Shown here in pieces: positions 1 through 8,900 of a stretch of DNA of 64,000 nt. The position numbers and the translations under genes are program-made. Within the stretch, counting starts at the first letter, position 1, and each line of letters opens with the position of its first letter. The notes below the pieces were generated by a model, which was not told the origin of the DNA, did no database searches, and saw only the letters and a program-made list of their open reading frames with translations. This stretch comes from Colwellia sp. (GTDB lineage: Bacteria > Pseudomonadota > Gammaproteobacteria > Enterobacterales > Alteromonadaceae), in NCBI GenBank assembly GCA_013215295.1, contig JABSOZ010000007.1:186001-250000 (forward strand), in the 5' to 3' direction.

Positions 1-753
1 GTTGAAGATATTAAACTTTACGCGGTGAGTTTTAATACTGTTTTAGGTACAACTTCTGTCGCTGGTGAAGTCACTTACCGTCAAGATGAGCCATTACAGA
101 TTGATGACGTTGAATTATTGTTTGCTGCTATGCCGCAACAATTAGCTAATTCTCAAGGTCGCAGCGAGCTAGACGGTATTTCTCAAATGGCAATATATGG
201 ACCAGGAGAGCGAGCTAATGGTTTTATTTTATCTGATACTTTGCAAGCGCAGATGACATTAACTCATCTTTGGGGTCCTTCATTTGGTGCAAGTCAATTA
301 ACCACTTTGTTGGAATTTGGTGGTATCAACATTCAAGATATGCCTGACCAAGACGTATTACGTTTGAACGGTCCAGGTACAGCACGTAATGGTGGTATTG
401 CAGGTAAAGAAGGTTTAGAACTTGCGGTTCAAGACGGCGTTGAAACTAACCCGTTTCCTGATGAATTTGCTTGGGGTTACCGCGCTGTAGCCAAGCTAGA
501 TTTTAACAATGTTATTGCCGGTATCAATATTTCTCCTCGTGTAGTTTTCTCTCATGATGTTGAAGGTACCACGCCAGACCCATTATTCTTATTTATTGAA
601 GAACGCAAGTCAGTTGCTTTAGCTATCAGTTTTGATTACCAAAGCCGTTGGTCAGCTGACATAAGCTATAACGGTTTTTGGGATGGCGTAGGCACTACCA
701 ATAAAATGGCAGACCGCGATTACATCTCATTCAGTATTAAATATTCAATCTAA
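1..753 (+). CDS. DUF1302 family protein, C-terminal part (5' end outside window)
   Basis: The frame is open from base 1, so this is the last 250 codons of a longer gene. The GTG at 25 is internal, not a start. The residues visible (an early SFNTVLGTTSVAGEVTYR stretch, a late NNVIAGINISPRVVFSHDVEG stretch and a C-terminal ISFSIKYSI) have the alternating polar/hydrophobic pattern and aromatic-rich end of an outer-membrane beta-barrel and match my recollection of the DUF1302 family. DUF1302 genes are commonly paired with DUF1329 genes, and the next gene here, 11 bases downstream, is a DUF1329 protein. A role as an outer-membrane channel or barrel partner for the downstream proteins is inference; no biochemical function can be read from the sequence. 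Confidence 0.85.
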   Translation, partial: VEDIKLYAVSFNTVLGTTSVAGEVTYRQDEPLQIDDVELLFAAMPQQLANSQGRSELDGISQMAIYGPGERANGFILSDTLQAQMTLTHLWGPSFGASQLTTLLEFGGINIQDMPDQDVLRLNGPGTARNGGIAGKEGLELAVQDGVETNPFPDEFAWGYRAVAKLDFNNVIAGINISPRVVFSHDVEGTTPDPLFLFIEERKSVALAISFDYQSRWSADISYNGFWDGVGTTNKMADRDYISFSIKYSI

Positions 754-764
754 GGGCTAAGTTA

Positions 765-2153
765 ATGAGCAATATTATGAAAAAGTCACTAAAAAAGTTA
801 ACATTAGCCTCTGTTGCAGTCAGTTTGGCTATCGTATCAACCGCAACTTTTGCTAAAGTTTCTCCAGCAGAAGTAGCAAAATTAAACAATGAACTAACTC
901 CTATGGGGGCGGTTCGTGGTGCAAATCAAGATGGTTCTATCCCTGCATGGAATGGCGGCATTACGTCAGTACCTGCAGGATATACTGTTGGTGATCACCA
1001 CATTGACCCATTTTCAGCGGACAACGTTGAATACACAATCACGTCTTCAAACGTTGCACAATACAAAGCAATGTTGACACCGGGGCAGGTAAAGCTTTTC
1101 GAAACTTATCCAACGACTTATAAAATGAATGTGTATCAATCAAGACGTTCTGCTTCTTATCCTGAACATGTTTACCAAGCAAGCATTGATAATGCAGGAC
1201 GCACAGAATTAGTTGAAGGTGGTAACGGTATTGAAAATGCAGCAGTGGGCATTCCATTTCCTATACCTAAAGATGGTTTAGAAGCTATTTGGAACCATAT
1301 CTTACGTTATCGTGGTGAAGCAATTACACGTCAAGGTGGGCAAGCTGCGCCAACAGCTTCTGGTGATTACACCTATTTAGGTTTTGAAGACCAGTTGATG
1401 ATCCCTTATGGTGAAAAAACAGCGTCAGCGGCGAAATTGAAAGAAACTAATATTTTGTTTAAATTTAAACAGAAAGTTACTGAACCAGCGCGTTTAGCCG
1501 GTACCGCACTATTGGTTCATGAAACTATGAATCAGATACAAACACCTCGTCAAGCTTGGACATATAATACAGGTCAACGTCGTGTCCGTCGTGCACCGAA
1601 TGTTGCTTATGACACGCCAGGAACAGCGTCTGATGGACTACGTACTACCGATGATTTTGATATGTTTAACGGTGCACCAAATCGTTACAACTGGACATTA
1701 AAAGGGAAACAAGAGTTACTCATTCCTTATAATGATTATCGTTTACATAGCGATTCGTTAAAATATGCTGATATTTTACAGCCAGGTCATATTAATCCAG
1801 AACATGTTCGTTATGAAAAACATCGTGTTTGGGTTGTTGAAGCAAGTTTAAAATCAGATACACGTCATACCTATAAAAAACGTGTTTTCTTTATTGACGA
1901 AGATAGCTGGCAAATTGCAGTAACGGACATTTATGATAACCGTGACGAGCTATATCGTGTTGGTGTTGCCCATGGTATAAATTATTACGAAGTTCCTACT
2001 CAATGGTCTACACTTGAAGTATTCCATGATCTACAGTCTCGTCGTTATATAGCGATGGGTTTAGATAATGAAGCGAAAATGTATGATTTTTCAGCTAAAT
2101 TGAAAGATATCTCATTTACATCTTCTGCGTTAAGACGTGAAGGTCGTAGATAG
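765..2153 (+). CDS. DUF1329 family periplasmic/outer-membrane-associated protein
   Basis: This 462-residue protein has a typical Sec signal peptide (positively charged KKSLKKL, then a hydrophobic core, ending near ATFA about residue 30). The mature part carries DUF1329 features: an early YTVGDHHIDPF stretch, a RGEAITRQGG segment, an internal RRVRRAPNVAYDTPG motif, and a late VWVVEASLKSDTRHTYKKR segment recalling LolA/LolB-like beta-sheet folds. The ATG at 765 has AAGGG 8 bases upstream; a second ATG at 777 would give a shorter signal peptide. It sits 11 bases after the DUF1302 gene, so the two are co-transcribed, and a hairpin follows the stop. The cellular role of the family is not firmly known; lipid or lipoprotein handling at the outer membrane is a hypothesis. 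Confidence 0.88.
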   Translation: MSNIMKKSLKKLTLASVAVSLAIVSTATFAKVSPAEVAKLNNELTPMGAVRGANQDGSIPAWNGGITSVPAGYTVGDHHIDPFSADNVEYTITSSNVAQYKAMLTPGQVKLFETYPTTYKMNVYQSRRSASYPEHVYQASIDNAGRTELVEGGNGIENAAVGIPFPIPKDGLEAIWNHILRYRGEAITRQGGQAAPTASGDYTYLGFEDQLMIPYGEKTASAAKLKETNILFKFKQKVTEPARLAGTALLVHETMNQIQTPRQAWTYNTGQRRVRRAPNVAYDTPGTASDGLRTTDDFDMFNGAPNRYNWTLKGKQELLIPYNDYRLHSDSLKYADILQPGHINPEHVRYEKHRVWVVEASLKSDTRHTYKKRVFFIDEDSWQIAVTDIYDNRDELYRVGVAHGINYYEVPTQWSTLEVFHDLQSRRYIAMGLDNEAKMYDFSAKLKDISFTSSALRREGRR

Positions 2154-2177
2154 AGTTTTAATCTGTAAAGTTGAATC

Positions 2178-2204
2178 ACGGCTGGCTAGTGCCAGCCGTT
2201 TTTC
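2178..2204 (+). terminator. Rho-independent terminator after the DUF1329 gene
   Basis: A perfect 9-bp stem (ACGGCTGGC / GCCAGCCGT) with a 4-base loop is followed directly by a run of five T, 24 bases after the DUF1329 stop. It probably ends or attenuates the DUF1302-DUF1329 transcript before the YCF48-like gene. Confidence 0.85.
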
Positions 2205-2287
2205 TTTAGAATGTATTAAATTTAGCATTTCATGGATGAAGTCATAAAAGTAATACTTTAATTATTAACGAATGAGTACCCCTGTTT

Positions 2288-3298
2288 ATGCAACGTTTGT
2301 TGGCCTTTCTTCTTAGTTCCTTATTTTTCCTAAATGCTTTTTCACAGCAACTTCCTGCTATGCAAGCACCTCTAGCCAGTAAATCACTTATGCTTGATAT
2401 TGCAAAAATCAATGATAAGCAGCTTGTCGCCGTCGGTGAACGTGGCCACATATTACTGTCAAATGATGCCATCACTTGGCGTCAAGCTAATGTTCCAGTA
2501 CGAACTACCTTAACAGCCGTTTATTTTATTGATAAATCTCATGGCTGGGCTGTTGGGCATGATGCAACCATACTATTTTCAAGCGACGGTGGCGAAAATT
2601 GGGAAATACAACAATATTTACCTGCTAAAGAGAAACCACTGCTCGACGTTACCTTCAAAGACAGCCAGCAAGGTATTGCCATAGGTGCATATGGACAGTT
2701 ATACCGAACCAAAGATGGTGGTGAAACCTGGACCTTTGAATTTCATGGTGAGTTTCTTTTTCCTGAAGACTTAGCATACTTAGAAGAGTTGAAACAAGAA
2801 GATGAAGAAGCTTATTTAGATGAGCAAAGTAGTATTCTTGCACATTTTAATAGCATATTTAAAGATGGTCGTACTCTTTATATGGTCGGAGAAGTTGGAT
2901 TAATTGCTAAAAGTAATGATTTTGCGAAAAAATGGTTACCTTTTGATGAAATATATCAAGGATCGTTTAATGACATTTCTCGCACTCAGCAAGGAAATTT
3001 ACTTGTTGTTGGATTGCGCGGTAATGTTTTTCGAAGTTTGAAAAATGGTACTCCGTGGCAACATATTAAAACCGGGACGCAAGCTTTACTAAACGCCATA
3101 GTTTTAGGTGATAACGGTAGCATTTATGTTTTAGGGAACAATGGCGTTATTTTAAAAAGTGTTGATGATGGTGTTAGTTTTACGCTAAATTCTCAGGCTG
3201 ACGGTAAATCATTAATCAACGGAGTTTGGTTTAATAATCAACTTGTTATAGCTTCTGAAGTTGGTATGAAAGTCATTCCTCACACTAACCTTAGATAA
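2288..3298 (+). CDS. YCF48/BNR-repeat beta-propeller protein
   Basis: This 336-residue protein starts with a signal peptide (MQRLLAFLLSSLFFLNAFSQQ), so it is exported. The mature part has repeats of the YCF48/sialidase BNR type: GHDATILFSSDGGENW near residue 95, AYGQLYRTKDGGETW near 140, and weaker copies such as GNVFRSLKNGTPW and NGVILKSVDDG. These predict a seven-bladed propeller, as in photosystem II assembly factor YCF48. An acidic Glu/Asp-rich stretch around residues 158-178 interrupts the repeats. In non-photosynthetic bacteria such proteins often lie beside RND/MMPL exporters and DUF1329 genes, as here; the RND gene follows by 57 bases. A scaffold or accessory role for the exporter is inference. 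Confidence 0.85.
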   Translation: MQRLLAFLLSSLFFLNAFSQQLPAMQAPLASKSLMLDIAKINDKQLVAVGERGHILLSNDAITWRQANVPVRTTLTAVYFIDKSHGWAVGHDATILFSSDGGENWEIQQYLPAKEKPLLDVTFKDSQQGIAIGAYGQLYRTKDGGETWTFEFHGEFLFPEDLAYLEELKQEDEEAYLDEQSSILAHFNSIFKDGRTLYMVGEVGLIAKSNDFAKKWLPFDEIYQGSFNDISRTQQGNLLVVGLRGNVFRSLKNGTPWQHIKTGTQALLNAIVLGDNGSIYVLGNNGVILKSVDDGVSFTLNSQADGKSLINGVWFNNQLVIASEVGMKVIPHTNLR

Positions 3299-3355
3299 AG
3301 TCAGTAGTTAACTCTTATTACAACCAATCAAAATGAAGTAGATGAAGTAAATTAA

Positions 3356-5665
3356 ATGAAAATAGAATCACTTATTAATGTTATCGAAGCCACTATGTTC
3401 CGTAAAAGAGTTCTTGTGCTTACGGCTTTCGTACTAGCGAGTATTTTTCTTGTATTTCAAGCGAGTCAAATAAAGCTTGATGCTGCTTTTACCAAGCACA
3501 TTCCCCTCAATCATACTTATATGAAAACATATTTGGAATACCGAGAAAATTTCGGCGGCGCTAATAATGTGCTCATTTCTGTATGTGATAAAGAAGGGGA
3601 CATATTTAACGAACCTTTTTTCAATGCTTTAAAAGGTGTTCACGACCAGCTGTTTTTCATTCCAGGTGTCGATCGCATTCAAGTAAAATCTTTATTTTCA
3701 CCGAGTACTCGTTTTGTTGAAATTGTTGAAGATGGTTTTGCTGGAGGGCCTGTGATCCCGGCAAACTTTAAACCTGATACTCAAGGTTTATCTATTGTTA
3801 AGTCAAATATAGAAAAAGCTGGAATTGTTGGCCGTATTGTTGCTGATGATTACAGTTGTGCGATGGTGAAAGCGTCGTTAATGGATACTGATCCACAAAC
3901 AGGTGAGCGATTAGATACACTTGTTATTGCACAGCAACTCGAAGAACAAATTAGAGGGAAGTTCGAACAGAATAATATCAGTATTCATATCATTGGTTTC
4001 AGTAAAATGGTGGGAGATGTTGCTGAAGGAGCAAAAGGTGTCGTGGCCTTTTTTGCTATCGCTATTGTCATCACTACTATGATGGTTTTCTGGTTCTGTC
4101 GTTCTATTTCCTTGACCGTTTTACCCATTGCTTGTTCTCTTGTAGCCGTTGTGTGGCAGTTAGGTATGTTATCAACGCTCGGGTTTGGTCTCGATCCAAT
4201 GTCGATTCTTGTACCGTTTTTAGTGTTCGCTATTGGTGTCAGTCATGGCGTACAAATGATCAATTCTGTAACAAAATTAGTGGCAAAGGGGGCTACTGCT
4301 AAAGAAGCTGCACAAATGAGTTTCCGAATGTTATTGATACCAGGCGGCATCGCTTTGCTTTCTGATACGGTAGGATTCTTAACACTACTTTCAATTGATA
4401 TTGGTATTATTCGTGAATTGGCTATAACTGCATCGTTAGGTGTAGCTATGATTATTCTCACAAATCTTATCTTATTACCTTTACTCGTCTCATTTATTCG
4501 AGTTGATAGAGTGACTATTACAACGCCTGAAAATGATAAGCCAAATATTTGGGATGTTATGTCTTCATTTGCGACTAAACGTGTTGCGACTGTGATCCTT
4601 GCGGTTACTGCTGTGTTATATGTTGCTGGGTATTATTATTCTCAAGATATGAAAATAGGTGAACTACATGCAGGAGCTCCTTCGTTGCATGAAGACTCGC
4701 GTTATAATCAAGACACTTTTTTAATTACTGACCGGTATGCGATCAGTGTTGATTATATGTCAGTGATTGTTGAAAGTTCCGCTGACGCTTGTACATTTTA
4801 TGAAACAATGGACTTGATAGATACTTTCCAATGGCAAATGGAGAATACTAAAGGAGTGCAGTCGACAATTAGTTTAGCATCGGTGGCCAAAATTGTTAAT
4901 GCAGGCTATAACGAAGGTAATGCTAAATGGCGTGTCTTATCACGTAATCAACAATCGTTAGTTCAATCAATCGCACGCATACCATCAACGAGTGGTTTGT
5001 TAAATAGTGACTGTAGTGTAATGCCTGTCATCCTGTTTTTGGAAGATCATAAAGCTGAAACGATTAACCGCGTTGTAGATAAAGTGAAGGTTGTCGCTAA
5101 ATCATTGGAAACCACTGATGTTAAATTTAAATTAGCCTCAGGACCTGTTGGTGTTATGGCTGCAACTAATGAAGCGGTTGCTGAAGCGCAAACACCTATG
5201 ATGCTCTACGTTTATGGGGCAGTAACCTTATTGTGCTTTATTAGCTTTAGGAGTATTAGAGCGACCATCGTGGTTATTATACCGCTTTATGTTGTATCAA
5301 CACTCGCACAATGGTTGATGACTGCACTTGATATTGGCTTAACGGTTTCAACATTACCTGTGATTGCTTTAGGTGTAGGTATTGGTGTTGATTACGGTAT
5401 TTATATATTGTCAACAATGAGCATAAAACTACGCGAAGGATATCAAGTACAAGAAGCTTATTTACTTGCTCTTAAAGAGCGAGGTAGTGCGGTATTGATA
5501 ACAGGCGTTACATTAGCGATTGGGGTTTCAACGTGGTTTTGGTCAGATCTGAAGTTTCAAGTTGATATGGGCATACTCCTAACGTTCATGTTTTTGGTTA
5601 ATATGATCGCCGCAGTACTGGTCCTACCTGCTATTGCTGCATTTTTATGGCCAAATAAAAAATAA
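3356..5665 (+). CDS. RND superfamily (MMPL-type) exporter
   Basis: This 769-residue inner-membrane protein has the MMPL/HAE3 layout (COG1033-like). One N-terminal membrane helix (about residues 18-36) is followed by a large periplasmic loop, a block of five helices (about 225-380), a second N-terminal-type helix near 412, a second periplasmic loop and a final five-helix block (about 625-765). The transport-core motif GVGIGVDYGIYILS lies in the second block and GVSHGVQMINS in the first. Relatives export lipids or other hydrophobic molecules using proton motive force. It is the last gene of the cluster, after the YCF48-like and DUF1329/DUF1302 genes, and a hairpin follows. The substrate cannot be deduced; an envelope lipid or hydrophobic metabolite is the working guess. 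Confidence 0.88.
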   Translation: MKIESLINVIEATMFRKRVLVLTAFVLASIFLVFQASQIKLDAAFTKHIPLNHTYMKTYLEYRENFGGANNVLISVCDKEGDIFNEPFFNALKGVHDQLFFIPGVDRIQVKSLFSPSTRFVEIVEDGFAGGPVIPANFKPDTQGLSIVKSNIEKAGIVGRIVADDYSCAMVKASLMDTDPQTGERLDTLVIAQQLEEQIRGKFEQNNISIHIIGFSKMVGDVAEGAKGVVAFFAIAIVITTMMVFWFCRSISLTVLPIACSLVAVVWQLGMLSTLGFGLDPMSILVPFLVFAIGVSHGVQMINSVTKLVAKGATAKEAAQMSFRMLLIPGGIALLSDTVGFLTLLSIDIGIIRELAITASLGVAMIILTNLILLPLLVSFIRVDRVTITTPENDKPNIWDVMSSFATKRVATVILAVTAVLYVAGYYYSQDMKIGELHAGAPSLHEDSRYNQDTFLITDRYAISVDYMSVIVESSADACTFYETMDLIDTFQWQMENTKGVQSTISLASVAKIVNAGYNEGNAKWRVLSRNQQSLVQSIARIPSTSGLLNSDCSVMPVILFLEDHKAETINRVVDKVKVVAKSLETTDVKFKLASGPVGVMAATNEAVAEAQTPMMLYVYGAVTLLCFISFRSIRATIVVIIPLYVVSTLAQWLMTALDIGLTVSTLPVIALGVGIGVDYGIYILSTMSIKLREGYQVQEAYLLALKERGSAVLITGVTLAIGVSTWFWSDLKFQVDMGILLTFMFLVNMIAAVLVLPAIAAFLWPNKK

Positions 5666-5697
5666 ATTTAAATCGTAATTCGTGAATAAATAAACAA

Positions 5698-5721
5698 GAA
5701 AATGACCGTAAGGTCATTTTC
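5698..5721 (+). terminator. Hairpin terminator after the RND gene
   Basis: A perfect 10-bp stem (GAAAATGACC / GGTCATTTTC) around a GTAA loop lies 33 bases past the RND stop. The T-run is part of the stem, so it could work on either strand. Confidence 0.75.
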
Positions 5722-5907
5722 TATTTATAACAAGTGAATAAACAATTACTCTCAACAAATAAGATCTCCCCTCGCAACAACACAATCAAAAAAAATAGTA
5801 AAATATTCCTCGCAATAGCCTAAATTTCTTAATAAAATCGGTTATATAGTCTATTCTTTTAGACAATAATAAAAATTAATATAATAAATAATACATATTA
5901 CACATCG

Positions 5908-5939
5908 AATTGTTTTAAATAATCGATTTTAAAACAATT
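5908..5939. promoter_or_regulatory. Perfect 12-bp inverted repeat upstream of the glutamate dehydrogenase gene
   Basis: AATTGTTTTAAA and its exact complement TTTAAAACAATT flank an 8-base centre (TAATCGAT). The element ends 36 bases before the gdh start codon, in an AT-rich 250-base leader without any gene. It could be an operator or a hairpin in the 5' untranslated RNA. No known regulator site is recognised in it. Confidence 0.5.
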
Positions 5940-5975
5940 TAGTACAACAGCGTTTTATCCAAAAAGGAAAACGGC

Positions 5976-8900
5976 ATGGCGTTAGTAGACGGTTTACCCT
6001 CAGTGATACTCTCGAATGTAGCACAGTTAATACAGCAAAAAGTTCCCGTAAAAACAGCTGCTCTTGTTGAGCAGTTTGCAGACCTTCTTTACAGCAACAT
6101 TTCCACACTTGATTTAGATCACCGTAACGATAGTGACATGTATGGTGCAACGTTAAGTTTATGGAATTCGTTAAATGATCATCAAGATAATACGCCGGTA
6201 ATTAAAGTTTTTAACCCTGAAGTTTCAAAACATGGTTGGAAATCAAGTCATACGATAATTGAAGTTATTATTTCTGATATGCCATTTCTTGTCGATTCAT
6301 TACGAATTGCGTTAAATCGTTTAGGATTATCACCACATTTAATGTTAAATAGTCCAATTAATATTATCCGCGATAAGAAAAATCAAATTACTCAGCTAGC
6401 TGCTGCTGCTGATAAATCATTGAAATCCACCTCAGTAGAAGCGGTTTTTTTTATTGAAGTTGACCGTCAAACAGATCAAAAAGTACTTGATGAAATTACA
6501 GACGAAATTCATTCCGTCGTAAATGACATAGCAATTACAGTTGATGATTGGCAAGCAATGCGAACTCGTTTAGGGGAGTTAATTGCTGAAACAACTGAAG
6601 CTAAACTTCCGTGTTCAATCAATGACCATGATGATGCCTTAGAATTTTTAAAGTGGATGTTAAACGACAACTTTACTCTTTTAGGCTATCGCTCATATGA
6701 CCTAAAAGCATTGAAAGGTGATATGGCTTTATCTGCTAATGTAGAGTCAAGCTTAGGATTAATGAAGCGCTCTGATGGTACCGTTGAACGCTTGATTTCA
6801 ACATTATCAAGTGCAGCAAGAGAAATTGCCTTAGGTGTTAATCCGTTAATTTTAACTAAAACTAATTCTCGATCTCGAGTACATCGTCCAGCTCAGCTTG
6901 ATTACATCGGTATAAAACGTTTTGATGCCGAAGGTCAAGTTATTGGTGAAGAGCGTTTCGTTGGCTTGTTTGGTTCTGCATATTACACCAATAGTGCATT
7001 AGACTTACCTTTAATAAAATCGAAAGTTGCAAGCGTTTGTGAAAAGTCAGGTTTTGCTCGTGGTACTCATGCATACAAAACATTGATTAACATTTTAGAA
7101 ACTTATCCGCGTGATGAAATTTTACAAAGTAACACTGAAGAATTATTGAAAAATGTTTTAGGTATTTTTCAAATGCAGGAGCGAGATTATTCAGGATTAT
7201 TTGTACGTCGTGATGCATTCGACCGCTTTTATTCTTGCATGGTTTATGTACCAAGAGAACGTTACAACACTGAATTACGTGTTAATACTCAAAAATTATT
7301 AAAAGAAGCATTTGGTAGCGATGAAGAAGTTGAGTTTACTACTTATTTTTCTGAATCAGCACAAGCGCGTACTCACTACATTGTTCGTGTTAAATCAACA
7401 AAAGCAGATATAAACGTGAAAGAAATTGAAAAGAATTTGAATGAAGCTGCTAGAAGTTGGGATGATAAACTTGCTGCTGCGCTTAACTCCCATAAAGGCG
7501 AAGCAAAAGGTAAAACGTTAAGCCGTAAATACTGTAGTTTTCCACAATCTTATAAAGATGAAGTTTTACCTGGTACTGCAATTGTTGATATTGAAAAACT
7601 TGAATCGTTATCAGACAACAAGCCACTTGAAATGTTGTTTTATCAACCGCAGGAAGAAAGTGCTGACAGCCGTCATGTAAGATTAAAATTATTCCATATT
7701 GGTGACCCAATTCACTTATCTGATGTTTTACCTATTTTAGAAAATTTTGGTTTACGTGTTATCGGTGAAAGCCCCTATTTAGTAAAAACATCAAGCGGTG
7801 AAACTTGTTGGATATTAGATTTTTCAATGTTACTTACTGGAAAGGGGAAGTTTAACCTTGAGATAGTACAAAACTTATTTCAAGACGCTTTTGCAAAAGT
7901 TTGGGCTGGCAAGTTAGAGGACGATGGTTTTAACCGTTTAATTCTCGGTGCTGAATTGGGTGGACGAGAAGTTTCAATTTTGCGTGCTTATGCAAAATAT
8001 GAACGTCAAATTGGTGGTACTTTTAGTCAAAGTTACATTGAAGACACTTTTGCTCGTTATCCAAATATTGCAGAATTACTGATCAAGTTCTTTAATTTCC
8101 GTTTTGACCCAACGGCAAAAATTTCAGAAAAAACAATAATTAAATTAAATAGCGACATTGAAAAGTCTCTTGATAACGTTGCGAATTTAGATGACGACAG
8201 AATTATTCGTCGCTTTGTCGAAATGATCCTTGCAACTATACGTACGAACTATTTCCAGCCACACCCTAAAACAGGTGAAAAATCTTATATATCATTTAAG
8301 ATTTTGCCTAGTCAAATTAGTGATGTGCCTCTACCATTACCAGAGTTTGAAATATTTGTATATTCACCGCAACTTGAAGGTGTTCATTTACGTGGCGGTA
8401 AAGTTGCTCGTGGTGGTTTACGTTGGTCAGACAGACGAGAAGATTTCCGTACAGAAGTTTTAGGCCTAGTAAAAGCACAACAAGTTAAGAACACCGTTAT
8501 TGTTCCCGTTGGTGCTAAAGGTGGCTTTGTTTGTAAACAACTTCCCGCGGGTGGCTCTCGCCAAGAAATATTTGAAGCAGGTAAAGAATGTTATAAAACA
8601 TTCATTCGTGGTTTGTTAGATATAACCGATAATATTATTGATGGACAAGTTGTACCACCACTTAATGTTGTACGTTTAGATGACGATGATCCATATTTGG
8701 TTGTAGCTGCAGATAAAGGTACAGCGACATTCTCAGATACGGCTAATGCAATTTCTGATGAATATAACTTCTGGATGGGTGATGCTTTTGCCTCTGGTGG
8801 TAGTGTTGGGTACGATCACAAAGCAATGGGCATTACAGCAAAAGGTGCTTGGGAATCAGTTAAACGTCATTTCAGAGAGATGGATATTGATTGTCAATCA

